DNA of 64,000 bases. Source: Sulfitobacter alexandrii. Lineage in GTDB: Bacteria > Pseudomonadota > Alphaproteobacteria > Rhodobacterales > Rhodobacteraceae. Shown here piece by piece: positions 52,048 through 59,278 of the stretch (the stretch's first letter is position 1; the number at the start of each line of letters is the position of its first letter). Made by a program: the position numbers and the translations under genes. Below the pieces are notes generated by a model that made no database searches, was not told where the DNA came from, and worked only from the letters and a program-made list of their open reading frames with translations. The stretch spans positions 620,001 through 684,000 of the forward strand of contig NZ_CP018076.1 of assembly GCF_001886735.1 (NCBI RefSeq). The letters are read 5' to 3'.

Positions 52048-52331
52048 CCCTTGCCAATGACGTGATGCAATGGTGCCTGGTCGCGGCCTTCGTCTGTGTC
52101 GCGCTGAGCCAGCTTGGCGCGATGGTGCGGCTGTTGATCGGGCCGTCCACGGGCGACCGGATTCTGGCCCTCGACACGATGGTGATCAACGCCATCGGCC
52201 TGATCGTGCTTCTGGGCCTGGCTCAGGGAACCGCCATCTATTTCGAGGCTTCGCTGATCATCGCCATGCTCGGCTTCGTGTCGACCGTGGCCTACGCGCG
52301 GTTCGTGCTGCGGGGGGACATCATCGAATGA
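52044..52331 (+). CDS. mrpF: Mrp-type Na+/H+ antiporter subunit F
   Basis: Subunit F, 95 aa with three spans. The central LLIGPSTGDRILALDTMVIN (about residues 30-49) is the family hallmark, with the conserved Asp pair between spans. It overlaps mrpE and mrpG by 4 bp each. Confidence 0.93.
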   Translation: MTLANDVMQWCLVAAFVCVALSQLGAMVRLLIGPSTGDRILALDTMVINAIGLIVLLGLAQGTAIYFEASLIIAMLGFVSTVAYARFVLRGDIIE

Positions 52332-52726
52332 CGTTCGAAGTGATTGGAACCTATGCCGCGGCCTTCTGCCTTGTCGTGGGCGCGGTTTTTGCCCTAGTGG
52401 CGGCAATCGGCCTTCTGAAGCTGAACGATTCCATGACCCGGCTGCACGCCCCCACCAAGGTGGGGACGGTGGGGATCGGGTCGCTGCTGCTGGCGTCGAT
52501 GATCCATTCCTTCGTCGTCGGCGAAGGCTCGCTGCACGAGCTGCTGATCATCGCTTTCCTGTTCGTGACGGCACCGATTTCGGCGAATTTCATCGCCAAG
52601 GTGAACATCCACAAGCGTGCCTGCGACATGCCGCCGGCACCGCCCCGGGATGACACGTGGTCGACCCTGAATGTGCCGGCGGCGGACCTCGAGATCGAGG
52701 AAACGGAAACTGAGCCGACGCGCTAA
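52328..52726 (+). CDS. mrpG: Mrp-type Na+/H+ antiporter subunit G
   Basis: Subunit G, 132 aa with three spans and an acidic C-terminal tail. The hallmark is GLLKLNDSMTRLHAPTKVGT (about residues 28-47), followed by GIGSLLLASMIHSF. The ATG at 52328 overlaps the mrpF stop. The stop lies only 2 bp from the stop of the convergent secreted-protein gene, with no room for a terminator. Confidence 0.93.
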   Translation: MTFEVIGTYAAAFCLVVGAVFALVAAIGLLKLNDSMTRLHAPTKVGTVGIGSLLLASMIHSFVVGEGSLHELLIIAFLFVTAPISANFIAKVNIHKRACDMPPAPPRDDTWSTLNVPAADLEIEETETEPTR

Positions 52727-52728
52727 GT

Positions 52729-53991
52729 TTACGGTTGGCGCGTCCGGATCAGCGCCTTGAGTTCTGCGAGTTCGGCGCGCAACGCGTCGACCTCCGCCAG
52801 ACGGGCCTCCTGCTCCAGCGTATATAGCGTCAGTTCCTCGACCTTTTTCAGCAGGGTCATCTGCATCTGCGTCAGGTCGACACCCTCCGCCCTGATCTCG
52901 GCCTCGGAGGGCACGTCCGGTAGGTGGCTGTTCGCGTCGATGAAGGCGCGGACCTCGGGCAGGGGTTTGAGGGCGTAGTCATCGGCGAACACGTAGTCCG
53001 GCACGTTCATGTCGATGTTGTTGACGACGAGCGTGCCGGTCACGACGACCTCGTCCGGGCGGCCGTTGCGGCCCAGCCGCAGCAAATTGTTGGCCGCGAG
53101 GTTGTCGATCTTGAAAGGGGTGTTCCCGCCCGCGATGCCGACGTTCAGCCGGCCCGAGCTTTGCTGGTTGCGGAACTCCCAGGTGGTCGGGATGGTGCCG
53201 TTCTGCCGGATCCGGAACGCCGAGTCGGACCCGGCCCCCTGGGCGTCGAACAGCGCGAAGGAGTCCGTGTTCGGCGCGGTGGTCAAGATGTGCAGCTTTT
53301 CCTCGGGTACAGCGGTGCCCAGACCGACGTCGCCATTGTCCTTGATCCGGAACGCGGCGTAGGGCGCATCCGCCTCGATGACGAAACTGGCTGCGCTGCG
53401 GATGATCGAAAATTCGTTGTGGTTGCCTTGCATCCGCCATGTCGATGCGGGGTTTCCCGTCGATGTTGATTGCTCCAGCCGGATGGAGGGAAAGGAGGGG
53501 CCGACGATGTGCAGTTCGGATGCGGGAAACATCGTTCCCAGCCCCAGTTTGCCGTCACTCGCGAGGAACAGGGCGTTGTCTGGCGCACCACCGGCAATGG
53601 TGAAGGGTGTGGTTCCCGCCGTGGCGTCCTCGACTGCGAATTTCTCCAGCCCCCCTGCGTCGTTGTCGTTGATCCGCAGAACCCAGTCGCGATCAGGATT
53701 GGAGGGTCCGGAGGTGTCGTTGAACTCGATCGTGTTCTGAGTGTACTGGAAACGCAGTGTCACATCGTTCGCGAAGGTCTCGTTCGTGGTGCAGGTATTG
53801 CCGATGCACAGACTGCCGTCGATGACGCTGTCGTCTTCGACGTAGAGACTGCCGGAGGCGGGGGATGTGGACTCACTGATGGTCAGATCGCCCTGGATGG
53901 TCGTGTCTCCGGGGATGACCGTCTGAGCCGAAAGGGGCGCCGCGGCCAGCACACACGCCAGACAGTATAGAACCTTGAAATCGGATTTCAT
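52729..53991 (-). CDS. Secreted repeat-family protein, tandem copy 1
   Basis: Uncharacterised exported protein of 420 aa. A Sec signal (MKSDFKVLYCLACVLAAAPLSA) precedes the mature part. It has the family LCIGNTC motif (two Cys four residues apart), LGLGTMFPASELHIV and VGLGTAVPEEKLHIL repeats, the block GRLNVGIAGGNTPFKIDN, and a C-terminal module from about residue 325 (MNVPDYVFADDY, then HLPDVPSEAEI) ending in a coiled coil. Similar GxGTxxPxxxLH repeats occur in phage tail-fibre and bacterial surface proteins, but no S74 autoprotease motif is seen. It is the most divergent in its N-terminus of the four. Own promoter at 54071-54100. Function unknown. Confidence 0.88.
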   Translation of the reverse strand: MKSDFKVLYCLACVLAAAPLSAQTVIPGDTTIQGDLTISESTSPASGSLYVEDDSVIDGSLCIGNTCTTNETFANDVTLRFQYTQNTIEFNDTSGPSNPDRDWVLRINDNDAGGLEKFAVEDATAGTTPFTIAGGAPDNALFLASDGKLGLGTMFPASELHIVGPSFPSIRLEQSTSTGNPASTWRMQGNHNEFSIIRSAASFVIEADAPYAAFRIKDNGDVGLGTAVPEEKLHILTTAPNTDSFALFDAQGAGSDSAFRIRQNGTIPTTWEFRNQQSSGRLNVGIAGGNTPFKIDNLAANNLLRLGRNGRPDEVVVTGTLVVNNIDMNVPDYVFADDYALKPLPEVRAFIDANSHLPDVPSEAEIRAEGVDLTQMQMTLLKKVEELTLYTLEQEARLAEVDALRAELAELKALIRTRQP

Positions 53992-54065
53992 GAGCTTGCT
54001 CCCGCCGGTCAAAATGAACCGGCCTAATGATACTTTGAAATGATCCAGCCCGTTTCGGGGTGGTG

Positions 54066-54091
54066 GGCAAAGGCTATGCGAAGCCTTTGCC
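54066..54091 (-). repeat. 10-bp inverted repeat over the copy 1 promoter
   Basis: GGCAAAGGCT, ATGCGA, AGCCTTTGCC: a perfect stem that overlaps the -10 and spacer of the copy 1 promoter. It could be an operator, or a terminator-like hairpin for copy 2 although no T run follows. Confidence 0.55.
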
Positions 54092-54100
54092 GTCTGTCAA
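54071..54100 (-). promoter_or_regulatory. Promoter of tandem copy 1
   Basis: Minus strand: TTGACA (54100-54095), 18-bp spacer, TAGCCT (54076-54071). The same TTTGACAG...TAGNCT layout with an 18-bp spacer precedes copies 2 and 3. The -35 lies 4 bp past the copy 2 stop. Confidence 0.65.
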
Positions 54101-54104
54101 AGAA

Positions 54105-55295
54105 TCACCGATCTGCCATCAGTTTTTCCACCATGGCGCGAAGCTCCGCGATTTCGGCGCGTTGCGCCGTGATTTCGCGGTCCTGCGAAATCGTGTGCAG
54201 TGTCAGTTCCTCGATCTTCTCGAGCTGCGCCATCTGCATCCGGGACATGTCGAGCCCTGTCTCCGCTACATCGGCCGCAGAGGGGACGCCGGGCAGATGG
54301 CCGTTGTCCGCGATGAAGGCATCGACTTCCGCAAGGGTCGGCAGGTCGTAGCCGGGTTCAAACACGTAGTCAGGCACGTTCATGTCGGTGTTGTTGACCA
54401 CGAGCGTGCCGGTCACGACGACTTCGTTCCGGCGGCCGTCACGTCCAATCTTGAGCAGGTTGTCTGCGGCCCGATTGTCGATCTTGAGAGGGGTGTTGCC
54501 GTTCTTAAGCCCGATATTCAGACGGCCGGAGCCCTGCTTGTTTCTGATTTCCCACGTGCTTCCGACGTCACCGCTCTGGCCCAGAAGGAGACCTGCGTCC
54601 GAGCCTTCGCCAAAGGCATAGACGTGGATGAGGGCATCGGTGTCAGGCGCGTCCGTGGCGACATCGAGCACTTCGGACGGGATTCTTCTCCCGATCCCTA
54701 CCTTGCCTTCGGAGCTCACGAAGAACGCGCCGTTGGGCGCACCCGCGCGTATCTCGAAAGGCGTCGTCCGGTCCTGCAGGTCGTAGAGGGAAAATCCTGT
54801 GTTGCTCGCTCGAAGGTCCCAAGTGTAGTTCGGAGCCACCGTTTCTTCGAAACGGATCCCGGCGTAATCTCGACCGATGATATGGATATCCTGCTGCGGA
54901 AAGGCCGTTCCCAGCCCGAGGTTGCCATTGGGCTGAAGCCGGAGGCTATTTGTCTGCGCGTTTGCATCCACGCGGAACGGGACCGAACCGGAATTGGAAT
55001 GCTCGATCGCGAAATAGTTGTCGAAGCCGCCTGCGCCGTCGTTGATGAGGATCCGCCAGTCGTCGTTCGTCGACTGGCCAGGCGAGGACGTGTCTTCGAA
55101 ATCTAGACGCACCGTGCTGTTCTTGAGACGAAGCTGATTGTCATCGCGTGTCTCGGCGTCCAGGCAGGGGCCGCCGACGCAGAGAAAGCTCCGGATGGTT
55201 GGACTGCTGTTCGAGAGTACTTCGGCTTGGGCGGACAACGGAGCCAGCAGGCCGAGCGCGGTGGAAAAGAAAACGGATATTTGGAAACGGGTCAA
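54105..55295 (-). CDS. Secreted repeat-family protein, tandem copy 2
   Basis: Exported protein of 396 aa. Sec signal MTRFQISVFFSTALGLLAPL, cleaved after AQA near residue 25. The mature protein has NPTIRSFLCVGGPC-type start (here SSPTIRSFLCVGGPC), the NDDWRILINDG block, LGLGTAFPQQDIHII, then the C-terminal module NTDMNVPDYVFEPGYDLPTL and a terminal coiled coil. The start codon is TTG at 55295, in the same position as the ATG of copy 3 and after a GGGAG site. Its middle region (GLKNGNTPLKIDNRAADNLL) is divergent from the other three. Function unknown. Confidence 0.88.
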   Translation of the reverse strand: MTRFQISVFFSTALGLLAPLSAQAEVLSNSSPTIRSFLCVGGPCLDAETRDDNQLRLKNSTVRLDFEDTSSPGQSTNDDWRILINDGAGGFDNYFAIEHSNSGSVPFRVDANAQTNSLRLQPNGNLGLGTAFPQQDIHIIGRDYAGIRFEETVAPNYTWDLRASNTGFSLYDLQDRTTPFEIRAGAPNGAFFVSSEGKVGIGRRIPSEVLDVATDAPDTDALIHVYAFGEGSDAGLLLGQSGDVGSTWEIRNKQGSGRLNIGLKNGNTPLKIDNRAADNLLKIGRDGRRNEVVVTGTLVVNNTDMNVPDYVFEPGYDLPTLAEVDAFIADNGHLPGVPSAADVAETGLDMSRMQMAQLEKIEELTLHTISQDREITAQRAEIAELRAMVEKLMADR

Positions 55296-55386
55296 GAAAA
55301 ACTCCCTGCATTTTGCGGGGGCACTAATAATAACCCTGAGTAATCAGGGGTTTGATCGCTCGCTGCCCCCTCCGGCGAGCAGGAAA

Positions 55387-55416
55387 AGTCTAGGCGAGGG
55401 GGCGGCAGCCTGTCAA
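55387..55416 (-). promoter_or_regulatory. Promoter of tandem copy 2
   Basis: Minus strand: TTGACA (55416-55411), 18-bp spacer, TAGACT (55392-55387). The transcript would have an untranslated leader of about 85 nt containing a CCCTGA/TCAGGG hairpin (55334-55349) and the GGGGCACT element shared with copy 3 (plus strand 55317-55324). Confidence 0.7.
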
Positions 55417-55468
55417 ATCTGCCGCCCGTCGGCACGCCAGCCGGGGCCGTCTTCATGCCGCTGGACGG

Positions 55469-56659
55469 TCAGCGATCGGCCAACAGGGCTTCGATCATGC
55501 CTTCGAGCAGGGCAATGCGGTCGCGCTGTTCTGCATTCGCCTTGCCCAGGTCGATGACATGCAGCGTCAGTTCCTCGATCTTCTCCAGCTGGGCCATCTG
55601 CATCCGGGTCATGTCGAGACCAGACTCAGCCACTTCGGCGGCCGAGGGGACGCCGGGCAGATGGCCGTTGTCCGCGATGAAGGCATCGACTTCCGCAAGG
55701 GTCGGCAGGTCGTAGCCGGGTTCGAACACGTAGTCTGGCACGTTCATGTCGGTGTTGTTGACCACCAGCGTGCCGGTCACGACGACCTCGTCCGGGCGGC
55801 CGTTGCGGCCCAGCCGCAGCAGGTTGTTGGCTGCGAGGTTATCGATCTTGAAGGGGGTATTCCCGCCCGCGATGCCGACGTTCAGCCGCCCCGAGGTCTG
55901 CTGGTTGCGGAACTCCCATGTGGTCGGGATCAGGCCGTTCTGCCGGATCCGGAACGCCGAGTCGGACCCGGGCCCCTGGGCGTCGAACAGCGCGAAGGAA
56001 TCGGTGTTCGGCGTCGTGGTCACGATGTGCAGCTTTTCTTCGGGGTTTCGGGTACCGATGCCGGTAAACCCGACCGAGTCGATCAGGAAGGCACCGTTGG
56101 GCGCGCCCCCGCGGACTTCGAAAGGAATACCGCTGCTTTGAGGATCAAAGAGGTAGAAGCCCGCACTGTTGCCTCTCAGCTCCCAGGCGAATGCCCCGCC
56201 AGAAAATTCTTCGAAACGAATCCCGGCTTCGCCACTGCCGACGATATGCAGGTTCTGTTGCGGCAGGGCCGTTCCCAGCCCCAGGTTCCCCGCGGCATTC
56301 ACCTTCAGCGCGTTCGTGGGGGCGCCGGCATCGACGCGGAACGGCGTGAGGCCGGCGCTTGCATCGTTAATCGAGAAGTAGCTCTCGCCGCCGCCGAAAG
56401 TATCGTTGATCACGATCCTCCAATCATTGGTCGGCAAGCCAGCAACGTCAGAGTCGTCTTCGAAATGCAGCCGGACGCTATTTCCTTTCAAGCGCAGCTC
56501 GTCGCCTTGGGGGTTCTCGGGATCGATGCAACCGGGGCCGACACAGAGGAAGCTTCTGATCGTCGGGTTCGTCGTGGAAAGCACCTCGGCGTAGGCGGTA
56601 ATGGGCGCGAGCAGGCTCAGCGCGGCTGAGAACAGGAAAGTGGAACGAAAACGGGTCAT
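55469..56659 (-). CDS. Secreted repeat-family protein, tandem copy 3
   Basis: Exported protein of 396 aa. Sec signal MTRFRSTFLFSAALSLLAPI, cleaved after AYA near residue 25. It has NPTIRSFLCVGPGC, the NDWRIVINDTFGGGESYFSI block, LGLGTALPQQNLHIV, TGIGTRNPEEKLHIV and the C-terminal NTDMNVPDYVFEPGYDLPTL module with coiled coil. At DNA level its end matches copy 2, its central part copy 1 and its last coiled-coil coding segment copy 4, a mosaic. ATG after a GGGAG site. Function unknown. Confidence 0.89.
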   Translation of the reverse strand: MTRFRSTFLFSAALSLLAPITAYAEVLSTTNPTIRSFLCVGPGCIDPENPQGDELRLKGNSVRLHFEDDSDVAGLPTNDWRIVINDTFGGGESYFSINDASAGLTPFRVDAGAPTNALKVNAAGNLGLGTALPQQNLHIVGSGEAGIRFEEFSGGAFAWELRGNSAGFYLFDPQSSGIPFEVRGGAPNGAFLIDSVGFTGIGTRNPEEKLHIVTTTPNTDSFALFDAQGPGSDSAFRIRQNGLIPTTWEFRNQQTSGRLNVGIAGGNTPFKIDNLAANNLLRLGRNGRPDEVVVTGTLVVNNTDMNVPDYVFEPGYDLPTLAEVDAFIADNGHLPGVPSAAEVAESGLDMTRMQMAQLEKIEELTLHVIDLGKANAEQRDRIALLEGMIEALLADR

Positions 56660-56751
56660 GGCAATGCTCCCAATATATGAAGGGGCACTGAAAATGGGTC
56701 TGCAAATCGCAGGAATTCAAATATCCGCCGCCCCCGGTCGCGGACGGCGTC

Positions 56752-56781
56752 AGGCTAGTGCGACGGGCGGTGCCCTGTCAA
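56752..56781 (-). promoter_or_regulatory. Promoter of tandem copy 3
   Basis: Minus strand: TTGACA (56781-56776), 18-bp spacer, TAGCCT (56757-56752). The leader carries the GGGGCACT element (plus strand 56682-56689) at about the same distance from the start codon as in copy 2. Confidence 0.68.
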
Positions 56782-56823
56782 ACGCGCCGATCGGGACGCG
56801 TCCGGCAGGGCAATCATTCGGTC

Positions 56824-58014
56824 TCAGCGGTTCGAGAGCAGGTCTGTGACCATGCCTTCGAGCAGGGCAATGCGGGCGCGCTGTTCTGCATTCGCCTTGC
56901 CAAGGTCGATGACATGCAGCGTCAGTTCCTCGATCTTCTCGAGCTGGGCAAGCTGCATCCGGGTCATATCAAGCCCTGTTTCGGCTACATCCTCTGCCGA
57001 GGGGACGCCGGGCAGATGACCGTTTTCCGCGATGAAAGCGTCGATTTCCGCGAGGGTCGGCAGATCGTATCCGGGTTCGAAAACGTAGTCCGGCACGTTC
57101 ATCTCGGTATCGTTGACGACCAGCGTGCCGGTGATGACCACCTCGTCCGGGCGGCCGTTGCGGCCCAGCCGCAGCAGGTTGTTGGCGGCGGTGTTGTCGA
57201 TCTTGAAGGGCGTGTTGCCGCCCGCGATGCCGACGTTCAGCCGCCCCGAGGTCTGCTGGTTGCGGAACTCCCACGTGGTGGGGATCAGGCCGTTCTGCTT
57301 GATGCGGAAGGCGGAATCCGATCCGCTCCCCGCCGCCTCGAACAGCGCGAAGGCATCGGTATCGGGGGCGGTGGTGCGGATGTGCAGCAACTCTTCCGGC
57401 GCAGAGGTGCCCAGACCGACGAAGCCACTGCTGACGACGCTGAAGCTGCCGTCGGGGGCGCCCGGTTCGATGCTATAGGGCGTGGTGCCGTTGGTGGCGT
57501 CCGAGACGTAGAATGCGTTGTGGTTCGCATTGATGTCCCAGACCTGCACCGGGGCGCTGCCGCCCCGCTGGTCCATGCGCAGGCTGACGGTACTGGCGTC
57601 CACCATGTGCAATTCCCGCAGCGGCATCGCGGTCTTGAGCCCGATCCGCCCGGTCGGCGCCATGAACAGCGCGTTTTCGGGAGCACCCGCGGAGAGGCGG
57701 AAGATCTGCGGCCCGCGGGTGGCGTCCTGAATGGCAAAGTATTCTTCCGTTCCGCTGGCACTGTCGTTGATCATGATGCGCCAGTCGTTGTCGGGGCTGC
57801 TGGAACTCGACACATCGTCGAAGTGGATGCGGATCGTGTTGTCCTTGATGCGGAAATCGTCGATTCCCGCGATGTCCTGATCGGCGCAGTTGAAACCGAC
57901 GCAAAGAAAGCTCCGGATGGTCGGATTGTCTTCGCTCAGGACTTCGGCCTGGGCGCAGGCAGGTAGGGTGACTGCCGCGACCGCAACAGCGCTGAGATAG
58001 GTCTTCAAGGGCAT
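56824..58014 (-). CDS. Secreted repeat-family protein, tandem copy 4
   Basis: Exported protein; the ATG at 58014 after GAGGA gives 396 aa, the same length as copies 2 and 3. An ATG at 58026 is the alternative. Signal MPLKTYLSAVAVAAVTLPAC ends in AQA near residue 23. Mature features are NPTIRSFLCVGFNC, NDWRIMINDSASGTEEYFAI, VGLGTSAPEELLHI, the shared GRLNVGIAGGNTPFKIDN block, and the C-terminal MNVPDYVFEPGYDLPTL module plus coiled coil. A TTTGACGG -35-like element lies at 58135-58141 (minus strand), but no clear -10 follows. Function unknown. Confidence 0.88.
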   Translation of the reverse strand: MPLKTYLSAVAVAAVTLPACAQAEVLSEDNPTIRSFLCVGFNCADQDIAGIDDFRIKDNTIRIHFDDVSSSSSPDNDWRIMINDSASGTEEYFAIQDATRGPQIFRLSAGAPENALFMAPTGRIGLKTAMPLRELHMVDASTVSLRMDQRGGSAPVQVWDINANHNAFYVSDATNGTTPYSIEPGAPDGSFSVVSSGFVGLGTSAPEELLHIRTTAPDTDAFALFEAAGSGSDSAFRIKQNGLIPTTWEFRNQQTSGRLNVGIAGGNTPFKIDNTAANNLLRLGRNGRPDEVVITGTLVVNDTEMNVPDYVFEPGYDLPTLAEIDAFIAENGHLPGVPSAEDVAETGLDMTRMQLAQLEKIEELTLHVIDLGKANAEQRARIALLEGMVTDLLSNR

Positions 58015-58026
58015 TGGTGTCCTCAT

Positions 58027-58339
58027 CGTTCGTTATTGGCCTGTGGAATTGGAAATCGGGAGCGCGGATGGCGCGGCCCGTGGCTTCGCGGTCGGTCGGG
58101 CACGCGTGCTGAAAACAGCCATGATGCCGGTGTCCGTCAAACCTGTTGCTCCGCTGTGAGTTGCCTTTCGAACGGCACCTTGCCCGGACGATTTGGCTTA
58201 AACTGGGCGAAGGAATGGCATCTGGGCGGCAAAATGGCCGTTGCGGTTGCGGCGGGTTGGCCGGCGCATCCGCGGTCCCGGCCGGTCGGCGCAAAGGCAC
58301 GCAAGGTGGCGGTCATCCACGGCGGGCAGGGGGGGCTGG
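58027..58339. other. Spacer between tandem copy 4 and hpaR
   Basis: 313 bp with no supportable gene. It includes a GCACGCGTGC palindrome (58100-58109), a TTTGACGG element matching the tandem-copy promoters in its -35 part, and GC-rich sequence after the hpaR stop with no clear terminator. Confidence 0.5.
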
Positions 58340-58819
58340 CTACCGGAAGTCCTGAAGCGCGCCCAGCAGGTCCAGCAGTTTCTCGTAGTTTTCGTGCCCC
58401 AGCGACCTGCGGATACGGTCTGCGATGCGCAGCGCCTCGGCGTGATTGTCCTCGATCACCTGCTGACCCGCAGGGGTGATCGCCAACATCTGCCGGCGGC
58501 GGTCGCCGTTGTCACGGGTGCGGGTGACAAAGCCTCGGTCCGACAGGCTGCGCACGATCCGCGTGAGACTGGGAAGCAGGAGGCTTGCGCGTTCGGCCAC
58601 TTCCGTCGCGTCGAGCGTGCCGCCCTCGGACAGGACGCGCAGCACGCGCCACTGCTGTTCGGTGATGCCTGTCTCGCTCAACATCTCGCGGACCGGGGCC
58701 ATCACCCTTTCCCGCGCGCGGATCAGCGCGATCGGCAGGGACCGGTCGGTGGGGGGCAGCGTGGATGGTCTGGGATCGTCTGGATCGGTCACGGCAAACC
58801 TGCTTTCGGGTGGGTTCAT
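58340..58819 (-). CDS. hpaR: Homoprotocatechuate operon regulator HpaR (MarR family)
   Basis: MarR-type repressor of 159 aa. RSLPIALIRARERVMAPVREML, GITEQQWRVLRVLSEGGTLDATE (about residues 51-73) and LLLPSLTRIVRSLSDRGFVTR (about 81-101) match the HpaR subgroup closely. It is divergent from hpaF-E-D-G-H, the expected position for their repressor. No strong ribosome site precedes the ATG at 58819. Confidence 0.92.
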   Translation of the reverse strand: MNPPESRFAVTDPDDPRPSTLPPTDRSLPIALIRARERVMAPVREMLSETGITEQQWRVLRVLSEGGTLDATEVAERASLLLPSLTRIVRSLSDRGFVTRTRDNGDRRRQMLAITPAGQQVIEDNHAEALRIADRIRRSLGHENYEKLLDLLGALQDFR

Positions 58820-58833
58820 CTGGGATTTTGCGA

Positions 58834-58873
58834 TTGACAGTGCAAGGTCATATTGCTTTACATGTTAACTAAA
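58834..58873. promoter_or_regulatory. hpa promoter and candidate HpaR operator
   Basis: TTGACA (58834-58839), 17-bp spacer, TTTACA (58857-58862) forms a rightward promoter candidate. TTTACATGTTAACTAAA (58857-58873) overlaps its -10 and has TTTA/TAAA arms, as expected of a MarR-type operator. Palindromy is imperfect. Confidence 0.5.
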
Positions 58874-58892
58874 TGGAAGGGGAGTTTCGGCC

Positions 58893-59276
58893 TTGCCGCA
58901 TCTCATCATCGACTACTCGGCAAATCTTGAAGATGCGATCGATATGGCCGGGCTGTGCGAACGGCTGCGCGTCGTGGCGACGGGGCTGGAGGCGTTTCCG
59001 GCGGCGGGGGTGCGGGTGCGCGCCCATGCGGCGCGGCACTACGCCATCGCGGACGGCAACTCGGCGCATGGCTTCATCGACGTGTCGGTGCGGCTCCGGG
59101 CGGGGCGCGATCCGGAGGTGAAGAAGGCTGCCACCCAGGCGCTGTTCGATGCGGCGGAAGCCTTCATCGCGCCCGTCATGGCGACCCGTCCCATCGCCCT
59201 GTCCTTCGAGATGCGGGACATAGATCCCGCGCTGTCGCCCAAGACGGGCACCATTCGTGACCATCTGGAGGGTTGA
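58893..59276 (+). CDS. hpaF: 5-carboxymethyl-2-hydroxymuconate delta-isomerase
   Basis: Tautomerase-fold isomerase of the homoprotocatechuate meta-cleavage pathway, 127 aa. It begins MPHLIIDYSANLED: the Pro exposed after Met removal is the catalytic base. GFIDVSVRLRAGR and SFEMRDIDPALSPKTGTIRDHL are family phrases. The start codon is TTG at 58893 after AAGGGGAG; this is the only start that places Pro second. hpaE follows with 2 bp between. Confidence 0.92.
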   Translation: MPHLIIDYSANLEDAIDMAGLCERLRVVATGLEAFPAAGVRVRAHAARHYAIADGNSAHGFIDVSVRLRAGRDPEVKKAATQALFDAAEAFIAPVMATRPIALSFEMRDIDPALSPKTGTIRDHLEG

Positions 59277-59278
59277 TC

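Noticed and set aside
52729..53100. Peptidase S74 (intramolecular chaperone) C-terminal domain
   Set aside because: The SDxRLKxNI-type start and Ser-Lys dyad context of S74 are not present in any of the four C-termini.
54066..54091. Intrinsic terminator of tandem copy 2
   Set aside because: The stem is perfect but lacks a T run and overlaps the promoter of copy 1, so an operator role is at least as likely.
52729..58014. Prophage tail-fibre region
   Set aside because: The repeats resemble tail-fibre patterns, but all four proteins have Sec signals and no phage structural, lysis or integrase genes are nearby.
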